Source: Lentibacillus sp041689365
GTDB taxonomy: Bacteria > Bacillota > Bacilli > Bacillales > Amphibacillaceae
Assembly: GCA_041689365.1 (NCBI GenBank)
Contig: JBDNGJ010000092.1
Span: 10,206-74,205, forward strand
Length of the DNA: 64,000 bases
Direction: 5' to 3'
The translations under genes and the position numbers were made by a program. The first letter of the stretch is position 1. Every line of letters starts with the position of its first letter. Below the pieces are notes generated by a model that saw only the letters and a list, made by a program, of their open reading frames with translations, made no database searches and was not told the origin of the DNA. Positions 51,089 to 60,282 of this stretch are shown here, piece after piece.

Positions 51089-52073
51089 TATTGTTCCCCC
51101 CCTTAATTTCTTCAAGTACTTGCACTGACAGCTTATTTTTAAATTTGCCAGGCTGTACATAAAACTTAGGTTCATCATTTATTGCTAGCGTTAATGGATG
51201 ATCAATCGGCTGATTCAGCCCAATAATGTCATCGGCCCCTAAGTTAAGCAGCTGCTGAATACTGATATCGGTATTGCCTAATAATGCTCTTGCTTCAACA
51301 TTAGCAGTTTGAATATTATTAGATAGTTTTTCATATGCTTCAGGATCCCGCTTTTTAGTTGCTGTTTGCATCCAATAATGCACTGATAATTTTGGAATAA
51401 TAGGTTCCAACACTATGTGAGGAATACAAATATTAATCATGCCACTTGTCTCACCTATTGTGGTATTCAATGAAACTACTACAACTGTTTCATTTGGGGA
51501 TACCATTTGCAGGAATTGTGGATTCACTTCAAAATCCTCTAATACAGGGTCAATCTCTATTAAGGACGACCATGCCTCCTGTAGGTTAACTGTTGCTTTT
51601 TCAAAAAGTTGAGACATTAGCATTGTCTCAATTTCAGTTAAATTTTCCACCTTGTTAACACTATTTCCCTTACCACCAAGGACCCTGTCAAGCATCCCAT
51701 ATGCAATATTCGGGTTAACTTCCATTAAAATTCTGCCTTCAAGTGGCGATAAGCTATACATGTTTAATACGGTCATCTTCGGAACGGACCGAATAAACTC
51801 TTCATAAGGTATTTGGTCAACAGACGCAACAGAGATATTTACATATGTTCTTAGTTGCGCAGAGAAATAGGTCGTTAATAAACGGGCGTAGTTTTCATGA
51901 ATCCTGGATAAACTCCGAATCTGATCTTTAGAAAACCGAAGTGCACGCTTAAAATCATATACTCGAATCTTTTGCTCTTTTTCTTCTTTTTTTAGTTCAT
52001 CTGCATTCATTTCGCCCGACGATATCGCTGATAATAATGCATCAATCTCATTTTGCGAAAGTACTTCTTCCAC
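51081..52073 (-). CDS. fliM: Flagellar motor switch protein FliM
   Basis: C-ring protein that binds CheY-P. About 330 aa from GTG at 52073, which has GGAGGTGAGG upstream; the longer TTG start reads through that site. N-terminal CheY-P peptide VLSQNEIDALLSAI, a CheC-like middle domain (RSLSRIHENYARLLTTYFS, NPNIAYGMLDRVLGG) and a C-terminal SpoA domain. Overlaps fliY by 8 bases. Confidence 0.95.
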   Translation of the reverse strand: MEEVLSQNEIDALLSAISSGEMNADELKKEEKEQKIRVYDFKRALRFSKDQIRSLSRIHENYARLLTTYFSAQLRTYVNISVASVDQIPYEEFIRSVPKMTVLNMYSLSPLEGRILMEVNPNIAYGMLDRVLGGKGNSVNKVENLTEIETMLMSQLFEKATVNLQEAWSSLIEIDPVLEDFEVNPQFLQMVSPNETVVVVSLNTTIGETSGMINICIPHIVLEPIIPKLSVHYWMQTATKKRDPEAYEKLSNNIQTANVEARALLGNTDISIQQLLNLGADDIIGLNQPIDHPLTLAINDEPKFYVQPGKFKNKLSVQVLEEIKGGNNNE

Positions 52074-52109
52074 TTGAAACCTCACCTCCAAACAGGAGAA
52101 TTTACCTTA

Positions 52110-52532
52110 CTACTGTAAAATTTTATTAATTGTGTAAACATCTGTAATATTGCCTTCTGTCATAACCTTATTTAACTCTAATTGGACAACATCTTCTAAA
52201 TTGGATAATCCTGATTTAAAATCTTCTTCATTCATTTTAGCCAGTTCTTTTATTAAGATATTTTTAAGCTGAAATTCCCGTTTTCTAACTTCTTCTTTCG
52301 CGTCTTTACTGTCGGTGATGATTTGAAATTGAATTCGTACAAAACTGCCATCTTCCAGGTCAGTGGTTATTTCGGAAGTTTGATATGAATTTTCTATGAT
52401 TTCATCAATTGATTGTGCATTTCCACTATTTTTATCCCCAGTAATATTTAAAACTACAATAAGTGCAACTACACCAGCTAACAATAAAATACTTATGGAT
52501 GTCACCATCGTTTTTCCTAATCTACTGCTCAT
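52110..52532 (-). CDS. fliL: Flagellar basal body-associated protein FliL
   Basis: Single-pass membrane protein near the stator. 140 aa from the ATG at 52532 (MSSRLGKTMV), with one membrane segment (about 10-30) and an extracellular domain containing VRIQFQIITDSKDA and VQLELNKVMTEGNITDVY. Starts 11 bases inside the end of flbD. Confidence 0.93.
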   Translation of the reverse strand: MSSRLGKTMVTSISILLLAGVVALIVVLNITGDKNSGNAQSIDEIIENSYQTSEITTDLEDGSFVRIQFQIITDSKDAKEEVRKREFQLKNILIKELAKMNEEDFKSGLSNLEDVVQLELNKVMTEGNITDVYTINKILQ

Positions 52533-52743
52533 TAACATCACCCATTTCGTTAAACCATCCATTTAAACCGATTTTTTGATAATAATCTGTCACGAGTTGT
52601 AGTACGTCAGATTCTGAATCCTTAACAACTAGTTTTTTACCATTCATTAAAGTAATTGTCGTATCTGGATGTGATTGAATCTGTTCAATCATAATTGCGT
52701 TTAAAAGAAAATGTTCGCCATTCAATCTAGTAAGCTGAACCAT
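52522..52743 (-). CDS. swrD: FlbD/SwrD family protein
   Basis: 73 aa of the FlbD family (YlzI/SwrD in B. subtilis, needed for full motor torque in swarming). Pattern: MVQLTRLNGEHFLLNAIMIE then PDTTITLMNGKKLVV. Its ATG has no well-spaced ribosome site; AGGAGG lies 16 bases away inside a hairpin. Confidence 0.9.
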   Translation of the reverse strand: MVQLTRLNGEHFLLNAIMIEQIQSHPDTTITLMNGKKLVVKDSESDVLQLVTDYYQKIGLNGWFNEMGDVNEQ

Positions 52744-52752
52744 AATTATGGC

Positions 52753-52779
52753 GGGAGTGCCTCCTAACTTGGCACCCCC
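52753..52779 (-). promoter_or_regulatory. Hairpin holding the swrD ribosome site
   Basis: On the minus strand GGGGGTGCC pairs with GGCACTCCC (one G-U) around a 9-base loop; the only SD-like AGGAGG lies partly in the loop and partly in the stem. There is no U-run after it, so a role in translation is more likely than termination. Confidence 0.45.
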
Positions 52780-52791
52780 TACCTCCCTACA

Positions 52792-53718
52792 TTATCGTTT
52801 TAAATTTACAAGTTCTTGCAGTATTTCATCTGATGTCGTAATGATTCTGGTATTTGCCTGGAATCCCCGTTGTGCTGTAATCATTTCAGTGAATTCTGAA
52901 GCAAGGTCCACGTTTGACATTTCAAGTGAACCACTGACAATTGATGCTACTCCATCTGTTTCAGGTTCAGCTAATCCAGTATAACCAGCGTTCTCTGTAT
53001 TTAAATATAAGTTACTACCAGCTTTTTGAAGACCGGCTGGATTTGAGAAGTTTGCCAATGCAACTTGCCCAGCTACTTGAGTATTACCATCTGCATCAAT
53101 GTAATTCACAGTACCATTTGTTTGAACACTGAAGCTTTGTGCATCTTCAGGAATGTTGAGGGCAGAAACATTACCGGTATTTATTTCGTCATTATTTCCA
53201 TCAGCATATCCCATTAGATACTGTCCATCAGGATTAACAATGTTTCCGTTAGTATCTAAGTAAAAATTACCTGCACGTGTATAGGAGACATTAGAATCAT
53301 CCAAGTTAATGTAATCAATCCCTCCAGCCTCACTCGTCGGGTCAAAATTTCCGTTATCTCCAGTTCTATTGTTTAGAATATCTTCTTCCCGTTCTATATC
53401 ACTAGCAACAACAAACATTCCATCGCCTTCCAATGAAAAATCTAGTGGGTTATTCGTTGTTTGACGGAAACCTTGTGTATGAATATTATCAATTGACCCA
53501 GTTTGCGAGCCCAAACCAATCTGTGCGGGGTTTACACCACCACGAGTATCTGTTGCACCTTGTGCACCTGATGACATTTGACTCATCATATCCTGGAATG
53601 TTACCCGGCCCTTTTTAAAACCAACTGTGTTTACATTGGCAATATTATTACCGATAACATCTAATTTTGTTTGAAAACCCTTCATTCCGGAAATACCTGC
53701 GTACATTGAACGTAACAT
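52792..53718 (-). CDS. flgE: Flagellar hook protein FlgE
   Basis: Hook subunit (formerly called FlgG in B. subtilis). 308 aa, longer than the B. subtilis hook protein. N-terminal rod/hook signature MLRSMYAGISGMKGFQTKLD and NNIANVNTVGFKKGR; C-terminal ASEFTEMITAQRGFQANTRII. The central domain is acidic and Asn/Asp-rich, fitting a surface protein in a salty niche. Starts ATG; a 124-base gap lies upstream. Confidence 0.92.
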   Translation of the reverse strand: MLRSMYAGISGMKGFQTKLDVIGNNIANVNTVGFKKGRVTFQDMMSQMSSGAQGATDTRGGVNPAQIGLGSQTGSIDNIHTQGFRQTTNNPLDFSLEGDGMFVVASDIEREEDILNNRTGDNGNFDPTSEAGGIDYINLDDSNVSYTRAGNFYLDTNGNIVNPDGQYLMGYADGNNDEINTGNVSALNIPEDAQSFSVQTNGTVNYIDADGNTQVAGQVALANFSNPAGLQKAGSNLYLNTENAGYTGLAEPETDGVASIVSGSLEMSNVDLASEFTEMITAQRGFQANTRIITTSDEILQELVNLKR

Positions 53719-53842
53719 ATTTATTTCTCCCCTTTATTGGTTTTTATCGTATAGCCTCAGTGACTAGTAAGAATCACAGCTGCTATCGTTTTTAGCTGTA
53801 TCATTCAGTCAACAGCTTAATGGCCTCCCAATCGGGTCCAGC

Positions 53843-54214
53843 CTAATCGTTTATTAATATCGTGCCATTAATATTAGTGAAAATCTTACTTGTTGCTTCT
53901 TCCTTATCCATTGCTGTTACTACAGTATTGTTTTTAGTACTAACAAGCAGTGCAGCGTTGTCCGTAACAACTAACGAATCCGTAACACCTTTTTGTTTAG
54001 CTTCAGTCATTTTCTCTGAAATAGCCTGCCATTGTGTTTCACTTATTGCGATATTTCGTTCACTCAAGCGTTCTTTGGCATGCTTGCTGATTTTAGGATG
54101 TTGTACGCCTGCCAAAATATCCTTAAAACTAGCTGATTCATTTTTTGTTTCTGGTTTCTTAACGGGTGGTAATGGCATCGCATGATGTTGCTGCAGCTGA
54201 TTAATGCGGTCCAT
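53843..54214 (-). CDS. TIGR02530-type flagellar operon protein
   Basis: About 123 aa from the ATG at 54214 (AAGGA site). Family of small flagellar-operon proteins of unknown role found between flgD and flgE. Key pattern: HPKISKHAKERLSERNI, then VTDSLVVTDNAALLVSTKN. Pro-rich N-terminus. No membrane segment. Confidence 0.85.
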   Translation of the reverse strand: MDRINQLQQHHAMPLPPVKKPETKNESASFKDILAGVQHPKISKHAKERLSERNIAISETQWQAISEKMTEAKQKGVTDSLVVTDNAALLVSTKNNTVVTAMDKEEATSKIFTNINGTILIND

Positions 54215-54215
54215 G

Positions 54216-54716
54216 TTACTCACTTCCTTCAGGTGCCGGTCCTGTTATCTCTTCTTCCTCAGTACCACTATCTGAATTGGCATCCGGATCACTTACCTGT
54301 GTAATCGAATCTGCATAAATCTTCTCACCATTCTCAAGCTCCAGTACAGCCCAGCCCTCACGTTGACTTACGGCAGTAACATTACTTGTTTCAATGCCCA
54401 GTTTTTCACCAGTTTCTTCATCATAAGCCTGATAAGAAACTTCTTTACCAATCATGTGGCTGTTTTTTAATATTGGTGATACCGTTTGATTTTGCACAAG
54501 GCTATCAATTGAATTTGTCATATTCATCATTTGTTCCAGGGAAGAAAATGATGCCATTTGTGAAACAAATTCCTGGTCTTTCATGGGATTGGTTGGATCC
54601 TGATTTTGTAACTGAGTCATTAAAATCTTCAAAAAGCCATCTTTACCAAGGTCAGCACTTGGGGCTCGATCTGTTGTTTGATTACTTAAATATAGGGACG
54701 GATCTATAGAATTCAC
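54216..54716 (-). CDS. flgD: Flagellar hook capping protein FlgD
   Basis: Cap that guides hook growth. 166 aa with the conserved N-terminal LGKDGFLKILMTQLQNQDPT and PMKDQEFVSQMASFSSLEQM. Short C-terminal domain with an acidic tail, lacking the longer Ig-like part of enteric FlgD, as usual in Bacillus. Eleven bases after fliK. Confidence 0.94.
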   Translation of the reverse strand: MNSIDPSLYLSNQTTDRAPSADLGKDGFLKILMTQLQNQDPTNPMKDQEFVSQMASFSSLEQMMNMTNSIDSLVQNQTVSPILKNSHMIGKEVSYQAYDEETGEKLGIETSNVTAVSQREGWAVLELENGEKIYADSITQVSDPDANSDSGTEEEEITGPAPEGSE

Positions 54717-54727
54717 GTCTCTCTCAC

Positions 54728-56104
54728 CTACACTTTCTCATTCATTAAGATATTTTGAAATTGTGTCTCAAAATCTTCTTCTTCCTGTTGTTCGTCCTGT
54801 TCAGAATGATCGGACTGTCCTTGTTCATGTCCATCCGTATTTTGTTCTTCTTCACTTAAATTCGTTTGGGCTTGCTGTGATGATACTTCCTGCTTTTCAA
54901 CCACTACCTGTTGTGGTGAAAACATGTTCTTCAATTGGTGCATATTCGACTCAAGCATTTCTTTAGCAGCATGGGAACTAACCATTATTTTTACAGTCAT
55001 TTCTCCATTCATTTGGGTTAGCTTAACCATCATGTCCCCGAGGTTCTCAGGTCGTAACGTTATGTTTAATTGTGACGTCCCATTTTGCATCGCTAAAAAC
55101 TTGCTTGTTTTCATAACTTTTTGAAACTGATCCATTAATTGTTTATCAACAGGCTTTGCATCTTTATTTTGATTCATATAAATGACATATTGCTCGACCT
55201 TTGATAATGGAACCGATGATGTCATTGACATGGGTTGCTGTCCAGATACTTTATCACTGTTAACCTGGCCGCTTACTGCATGCTGCAACCATTTGGACAC
55301 GTCATTACTCGTTACTTTTGCATCAGAATTGTACTGTAGTTTCGAAGCAAGTTGATTCCGTTTTTGAAAAGATTGTAAGAGTTCTTTCCAAACTGCCTGT
55401 TCTTTACTGCTGCTTTTAGGCAAGTCCTGTAAAATCATTGTCTGGTTCGTATTTTGCTTTTTCTCTAATGCTGTCCATTGGTCTAAAACCTTTAATAACT
55501 CGGGCGCTGCTTTAGAAGCACTTTTCTGGTCTGTTACTTGTGAAAGTAATTTTTCAGCTTTCGCAAATAATGTATCAAATTGCTTTTGTAAATTTTTATC
55601 GCTTATGATTGGTGACTGTTCTATAAAAGCAAGTAATGATGCTGCTTTTACTTCTTTTTTACTATCCTGCTCTGATGTAAGTTTTTTCACAGCACCTTCC
55701 AGCATTTGCATTACTTGTGCTTTTAATGTTCCGCCTTGTTCATCCATTTTAATACTGCCAATTGTATCTTCCAGTATTTGCATTGCTTGCACTTTGGATA
55801 ATGGACCATTTTCACCTGAACTAATGCTATCAAGAGCTTGTTTTAACATTAGTGTTGCCTCTTCTTTTGACGCTGCACTGTCTAATAGCCTTTGAACATC
55901 TTTTGTATCCATTAGCATTTTAGCTAAAGAGAGGTCATTTTTTGCATTTTCCTGGTTTTTTAGTTGACCTCTAATGTCCTGTGTTGTACCTGACAACAGA
56001 TCCTGGAAAACAGATTGCTTAGTCGCGGGTCGCTTGCCGGAATTTTGCATTAATGTATCCTTTGTCTGCATCACTTGCTGTAAATTCATTCCAATCGCAT
56101 TCAA
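54728..56104 (-). CDS. fliK: Flagellar hook-length control protein FliK
   Basis: About 458 aa from TTG at 56104 (AAGGGGGTG site). Variable Lys/Gln/Ser-rich N-terminal region that acts as the ruler, with two similar blocks around residues 100-150 (LSKVQAMQILEDTIGSIKMD and TLKAQVMQMLEGAVKKLTSE). The C-terminal switch domain has QLNITLRPENLGDMMVKLTQ and MTVKIMVSSHAAKEML. Acidic Gln/Glu-rich tail. Confidence 0.9.
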   Translation of the reverse strand: MNAIGMNLQQVMQTKDTLMQNSGKRPATKQSVFQDLLSGTTQDIRGQLKNQENAKNDLSLAKMLMDTKDVQRLLDSAASKEEATLMLKQALDSISSGENGPLSKVQAMQILEDTIGSIKMDEQGGTLKAQVMQMLEGAVKKLTSEQDSKKEVKAASLLAFIEQSPIISDKNLQKQFDTLFAKAEKLLSQVTDQKSASKAAPELLKVLDQWTALEKKQNTNQTMILQDLPKSSSKEQAVWKELLQSFQKRNQLASKLQYNSDAKVTSNDVSKWLQHAVSGQVNSDKVSGQQPMSMTSSVPLSKVEQYVIYMNQNKDAKPVDKQLMDQFQKVMKTSKFLAMQNGTSQLNITLRPENLGDMMVKLTQMNGEMTVKIMVSSHAAKEMLESNMHQLKNMFSPQQVVVEKQEVSSQQAQTNLSEEEQNTDGHEQGQSDHSEQDEQQEEEDFETQFQNILMNEKV

Positions 56105-56139
56105 CTTTCTCACCCCCTTTCAAGTTAAGCCGGTTTAGA

Positions 56140-56739
56140 TTAGTTAGTTACAAACAATTGAGTCAATTCAGCAGCCAAATCAGGCTCCATTTCCTCAAAT
56201 ATTCCGCCACGAACATCATTAGGTATTTGTTTTAGAATTCCTACAGCTAAATCCTGCTCCATGTTCTCAATAATTAATGCTGCCTGTTGACTATCCATTT
56301 CATTAAAGGATGAGGAGATTGCTTTAATAGATTCATTCCCTGATTCCGCTTCTTCATCAGCAGCTTCTGATTCACTCTTCTCCTCATTAGAATTCCTGTT
56401 CTCAAGTTTGACAATTTCCTGTTCCAATTGTCCGATGGTAGACTCGAGATTGGAAACTTTCTGATTCAGCTGTGCTATTTTCTCGTCTTTACTAGCAATT
56501 ATATCCTTTGTCTTCTTTTCATCTCGCTGTTCGGCCTTTTCTTTATCTGTCGTGATCATAGAAGATACAACTGGAATACTATTTCCAGTGGATTTGGCCC
56601 ATCCGGCAACATCAACCCCAGCAACTGTAAAAATGATGACTGTTAAAGTTATCGCGACAATAAATGGAATAACGATAGCAAAAAAGAACCATAGAATCGG
56701 ATTCGTTTTGTTTTGTTGTTTTTTATTATCCTTTGCCAT
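56140..56739 (-). CDS. ylxF: MotE/YlxF family protein
   Basis: About 199 aa from the ATG at 56739 (AGGTGAG site). One N-terminal membrane segment (about 16-40), a coiled coil (about 85-120), then a MgtE-N-like helical domain with MDSQQAALIIENMEQDLAVGI. MotE-type proteins act as chaperones in flagellar assembly or the motor in relatives. Between fliJ and fliK. Confidence 0.85.
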   Translation of the reverse strand: MAKDNKKQQNKTNPILWFFFAIVIPFIVAITLTVIIFTVAGVDVAGWAKSTGNSIPVVSSMITTDKEKAEQRDEKKTKDIIASKDEKIAQLNQKVSNLESTIGQLEQEIVKLENRNSNEEKSESEAADEEAESGNESIKAISSSFNEMDSQQAALIIENMEQDLAVGILKQIPNDVRGGIFEEMEPDLAAELTQLFVTN

Positions 56740-56744
56740 TCTTC

Positions 56745-57191
56745 TCACCTAATTTTCTGGTTGAAATACTGTTGCATAGAAATTTCATCCATTTGAGCAT
56801 TTTCACTTTTTTTCACAAGCTCTTCATCGACCTTGTGTCTGTGCTCGATGATTTTTTCAAATTTTTTCACTTCAACATGCGCATTGGTGAGTTTATCATG
56901 ATTAGTATCCATTTCATTTCTTGCTTTTTGGACATCATGTTGAAGTTTCATAATCTGGCTGTTTAAAATTTCTATATATGCCACCTGTTCCTTAATTCTA
57001 TCAATTGGTGTTGTTTGATGCAGATAGCCTTCATATGACTCCTCTGCCACCTCTTTTTTTCTTAACAGGTTATATAGCTGTGTAGCTATTTCCTCAAAGA
57101 AATCAATGGATTGCTGATATGCTTTTTGTGCATCTCTCTTTTCATTTTCACGTACATTTAATATTTTAGATAACGCAACTGTTTCTGCCAT
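56745..57191 (-). CDS. fliJ: Flagellar export protein FliJ
   Basis: 148-aa helical coiled-coil protein that couples FliI to the export gate. No catalytic motif. The ATG at 57191 overlaps the fliI stop by one base (TGATG) and has a GGAGG site. Identity rests on coiled-coil character, length and position. Confidence 0.9.
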   Translation of the reverse strand: MAETVALSKILNVRENEKRDAQKAYQQSIDFFEEIATQLYNLLRKKEVAEESYEGYLHQTTPIDRIKEQVAYIEILNSQIMKLQHDVQKARNEMDTNHDKLTNAHVEVKKFEKIIEHRHKVDEELVKKSENAQMDEISMQQYFNQKIR

Positions 57192-58504
57192 CAAATTCCT
57201 CCATTAAGCAACTTTTGCATCTGGCTAATTGATTCTTCAAGTGTATGGTATTCAAAAACTTGTTGCTTTAAAAACTCCTGTATCTTTGGGTGGTATGATA
57301 TCGCCTTATCGATTTCCTGGTTTGTTCCTCGCTTATAAGCACCAATCTGAATCAATTCATTATTTTCTTCGTAAGTAGCCATTAATGTCCTGATTTTTTG
57401 TGCTGCTTCCAAATGTTGTTTACTGGAAACCTGGTTCATTACCCTGCTAATTGACTTTAATATATTAATAGCAGGAAATTGACCTTGCTCTGCTAAATTT
57501 CTATCTAATACGAAATGGCCATCCAAAATTCCTCTAACAGTGTCAGCAATTGGTTCATTCATATCATCACCATCTACCAGAACTGTATAGAAGGCGGTTA
57601 TTGTCCCGTTCTTACTTGTCCCTGTCCGTTCCAGCAATTTTGGCAGTGTAGCAAATACAGATGGGGTATATCCCTTTGTTGTTGGTGGCTCGCCAGTTGC
57701 CAAACCAACCTCTCTTTGTGCCATGGCAACCCTTGTTACCGAATCCATCATCAGGTTAACTTGAAAGCCCAGGTCTCGAAAATATTCACTAATTGCAGTT
57801 GCTGTATATGCACCTTTTATTCGCATCAAGGCTGGCTGATCAGATGTTGCTACCACTACAATAGACTTTTTTAATCCTTCTTCTCCCAGATCATTCTCAA
57901 TAAACTCTCGAACTTCTCTGCCTCGCTCACCAATCAAACCAATCACATTTATATCTGCGCTGCTATTACGGGCAATCATGCCAAGTAAAGTGCTTTTACC
58001 AACCCCACTACCTGCAAATATTCCTATCCTTTGTCCTTTACCTACTGTTAACAACGAATCAATTGACTTAACCCCTACCTGAATGGGTTCAGATATAGGA
58101 GCACGAGAGAGTGGGTTTGGTGGAGATTGTTCTGTTAAATAACTCGATAGCCCTTTTGGAAGTTTCGATTCATCCAAACATCTGCCAAGTGAATCAACTG
58201 CTTTACCAATTAAGCCACGGCCTATTTTGACTGACAGGGGTTTACCTGTGGACTCAACTAAACACCCTGGACCAATTTCAGTTACTTGTGCGTACGGCAT
58301 AAGTATAATTTTCTCATTGCTAAAGCCGACTACTTCTGACATGACTGGTTTTTTATTAGTTGAACTATGAATCAGACAAACTTCACCGATATTCGCATCT
58401 GGCCCTTGTGATTCAATCATTAATCCAACGACTCGCAATACTTTCCCATACCTTTTTAATGTATCCGCCTGATCAATTGCATTTAAAAATTTTGTCGATG
58501 TCAT
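57191..58504 (-). CDS. fliI: Flagellum-specific ATPase FliI
   Basis: Export ATPase of the F1-beta fold. 437 aa with Walker A AGSGVGKSTLLGM near residue 165, GLIGERGREVREF, and DSVTRVAMAQREVGLATGEP with PPTTKGYTPSVFATLPKLLE. Overlaps the fliH end by four bases. Confidence 0.96.
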   Translation of the reverse strand: MTSTKFLNAIDQADTLKRYGKVLRVVGLMIESQGPDANIGEVCLIHSSTNKKPVMSEVVGFSNEKIILMPYAQVTEIGPGCLVESTGKPLSVKIGRGLIGKAVDSLGRCLDESKLPKGLSSYLTEQSPPNPLSRAPISEPIQVGVKSIDSLLTVGKGQRIGIFAGSGVGKSTLLGMIARNSSADINVIGLIGERGREVREFIENDLGEEGLKKSIVVVATSDQPALMRIKGAYTATAISEYFRDLGFQVNLMMDSVTRVAMAQREVGLATGEPPTTKGYTPSVFATLPKLLERTGTSKNGTITAFYTVLVDGDDMNEPIADTVRGILDGHFVLDRNLAEQGQFPAINILKSISRVMNQVSSKQHLEAAQKIRTLMATYEENNELIQIGAYKRGTNQEIDKAISYHPKIQEFLKQQVFEYHTLEESISQMQKLLNGGI

Positions 58505-59265
58505 TGGTCACTCTCCATATTGACCTCATGTAGTACTTCACGCAGTTCCTGAAGCTGAACATCTATACTGGCATCAATTCGCCCAAAGGGATGTTCAATC
58601 AAACAACTGTCTTCTTTTAATTGGTCATTAACATAGATAGATACATTTAAGTCCTTGTCAACAAGTTGGACAATCTCATCTTTTTGCTTCATTACCATTT
58701 CATAATTACCTGGATGTAGATATATTGAAAGATCCGACTGATCCTTTATCTCCTTGATTGCTGCATTAACAATTGTTAGGAATGACGCTGGATTCTCCTT
58801 CAATTCCTTTTTAATAATTTTTTCTGCAGCGTGAACCGCCAACTCTACTATTGTTTCATCACTTTGTTCAATTGTAGAGTGATAATCTTTTGTAGCAGAT
58901 TCAATAATCTTATTAGCATTTGTCAGTAATTCCTTATATTGGTCCTGTCCCTCTTGCTGACCAAGTTCAAAACCTTTCGAAAATCCCTCATCCTGAGCCT
59001 GCTTAATATAAGCTTCTTTTTCTGTTTTCCAATTTTCTCTAGCTTTTTCAATTTCCGTCTTCGTCTCTTGCACCATCGCCGCTTGTTGTTCCTGTATTTG
59101 CTGAAGTCTTTCATATGCCTGACTGATTTCAGATTGTATATTTTTTTGTTCATCCGCTGTACTTGGGGAAGCATGTGCAATATCATGATTATTTAGCTCA
59201 ATCGGTCTTACTTTAATAAGTTTTTCTTTCATAGTACGTGAATGATTTGAATAAATATTAGACAA
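58501..59265 (-). CDS. fliH: Flagellar assembly protein FliH
   Basis: Stator-like regulator of FliI. About 254 aa from TTG at 59265 (GGAGGTGA site, spacing 8). A long Gln/Glu-rich coiled coil (about 40-105) is followed by the FliH/V-ATPase E-like domain (VELAVHAAEKIIKKELKENP, then VQLVDKDLNVSIYVN). It overlaps fliG by 8 bases. Confidence 0.9.
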   Translation of the reverse strand: MSNIYSNHSRTMKEKLIKVRPIELNNHDIAHASPSTADEQKNIQSEISQAYERLQQIQEQQAAMVQETKTEIEKARENWKTEKEAYIKQAQDEGFSKGFELGQQEGQDQYKELLTNANKIIESATKDYHSTIEQSDETIVELAVHAAEKIIKKELKENPASFLTIVNAAIKEIKDQSDLSIYLHPGNYEMVMKQKDEIVQLVDKDLNVSIYVNDQLKEDSCLIEHPFGRIDASIDVQLQELREVLHEVNMESDQ

Positions 59266-60268
59266 TGATATCGTCACCTCCACCACGGGCTATAACGATC
59301 TCTCCAATCTCTTCCAGGCGACGTATGGCCCCGACAATTCTTGTTTGTGCTTCTTCTACATCCCTCAGCCTAACAGGCCCCATATATTCCATTTCTTCTT
59401 TAAAGGTCTCAGCCATCCGCTGAGACATGTTGCTAAATACTATATCCTTTACTTCATCACTAGCAACTTTAAGGGAGAGTCGTAAATCTTCATTCTCAAC
59501 TTCTCGAATAACACGTTGAATTGCACGGTTATCCAAGACAACAATATCCTCAAAAACAAACATACGTTTTTTGATTTCCTCAGCCAATTCTGGATCCTGA
59601 ATTTCAAGAGCATCCAAGATTGTTCTTTCAGTACTTCTGTCAACCCCGTTTAATACTTCAACAACAGCTGCAATCCCACCAGTTTGTGTATAGTCCTCCG
59701 TTAACGAGGAAGATATTTTCCTCTCTAGTACTTGCTCTACCTGACTAATAATTTCAGGTGAAGTTGAATCCATTGTCGCAATCCGTTTTGCAATTTCAGC
59801 CTGCATTTCTTGTGGTAACTCGGATAATATTTGTCCTGACTGTTCCGGATCCAAGTAAGATAATACAAGCGCGATTGTTTGTGGGTGTTCATGCTGTATA
59901 AAATTTAACACTTGCTGTGGGTCAGCTTTTCGTGCAAAGTCAAATGGCCTTACTTGCAATGACGATGTAAGGCGTTCAATTATGTTGGTTGCCTCATTCT
60001 CCCCAAAAGCTTTCTCAAGTACTGATTTTGCATAGCCAATCCCGCCTTGCGTTATATAATCCTGTGCTAAGGCTATTTGATGAAATTGATCAAGAACATC
60101 TTCCTTCGTCTTTGATTCTACTTTTTTTACTGAAGAAATTTCCAAACTTAACTTCTCTATTTCTTCTTCGGACAAATGTTTGTATACTTGTGCAGAAACG
60201 TCCGGACCCATAGAGATCAAGAGAATAGCTGCCTTTTGTTTACCTGTAAGAGTAGCTTGTTTTGCCAT
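59258..60268 (-). CDS. fliG: Flagellar motor switch protein FliG
   Basis: C-ring rotor protein contacting the stator. 336 aa. N-terminal FliF-binding part (LTGKQKAAILLISMGPDVSA), middle EHPQTIALVLSYLDPEQSGQ (EHPQ motif), and C-terminal torque domain with FEDIVVLDNRAIQRVIREV and MGPVRLRDVEEAQ. Confidence 0.96.
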   Translation of the reverse strand: MAKQATLTGKQKAAILLISMGPDVSAQVYKHLSEEEIEKLSLEISSVKKVESKTKEDVLDQFHQIALAQDYITQGGIGYAKSVLEKAFGENEATNIIERLTSSLQVRPFDFARKADPQQVLNFIQHEHPQTIALVLSYLDPEQSGQILSELPQEMQAEIAKRIATMDSTSPEIISQVEQVLERKISSSLTEDYTQTGGIAAVVEVLNGVDRSTERTILDALEIQDPELAEEIKKRMFVFEDIVVLDNRAIQRVIREVENEDLRLSLKVASDEVKDIVFSNMSQRMAETFKEEMEYMGPVRLRDVEEAQTRIVGAIRRLEEIGEIVIARGGGDDIIV

Positions 60269-60282
60269 TTTCTATGACCTCC

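Noticed and set aside
53776..53799. ACAGCT/AGCTGT inverted repeat before flgE
   Set aside because: Six-base arms with a 12-base loop, no U-run and no clear function; likely chance.
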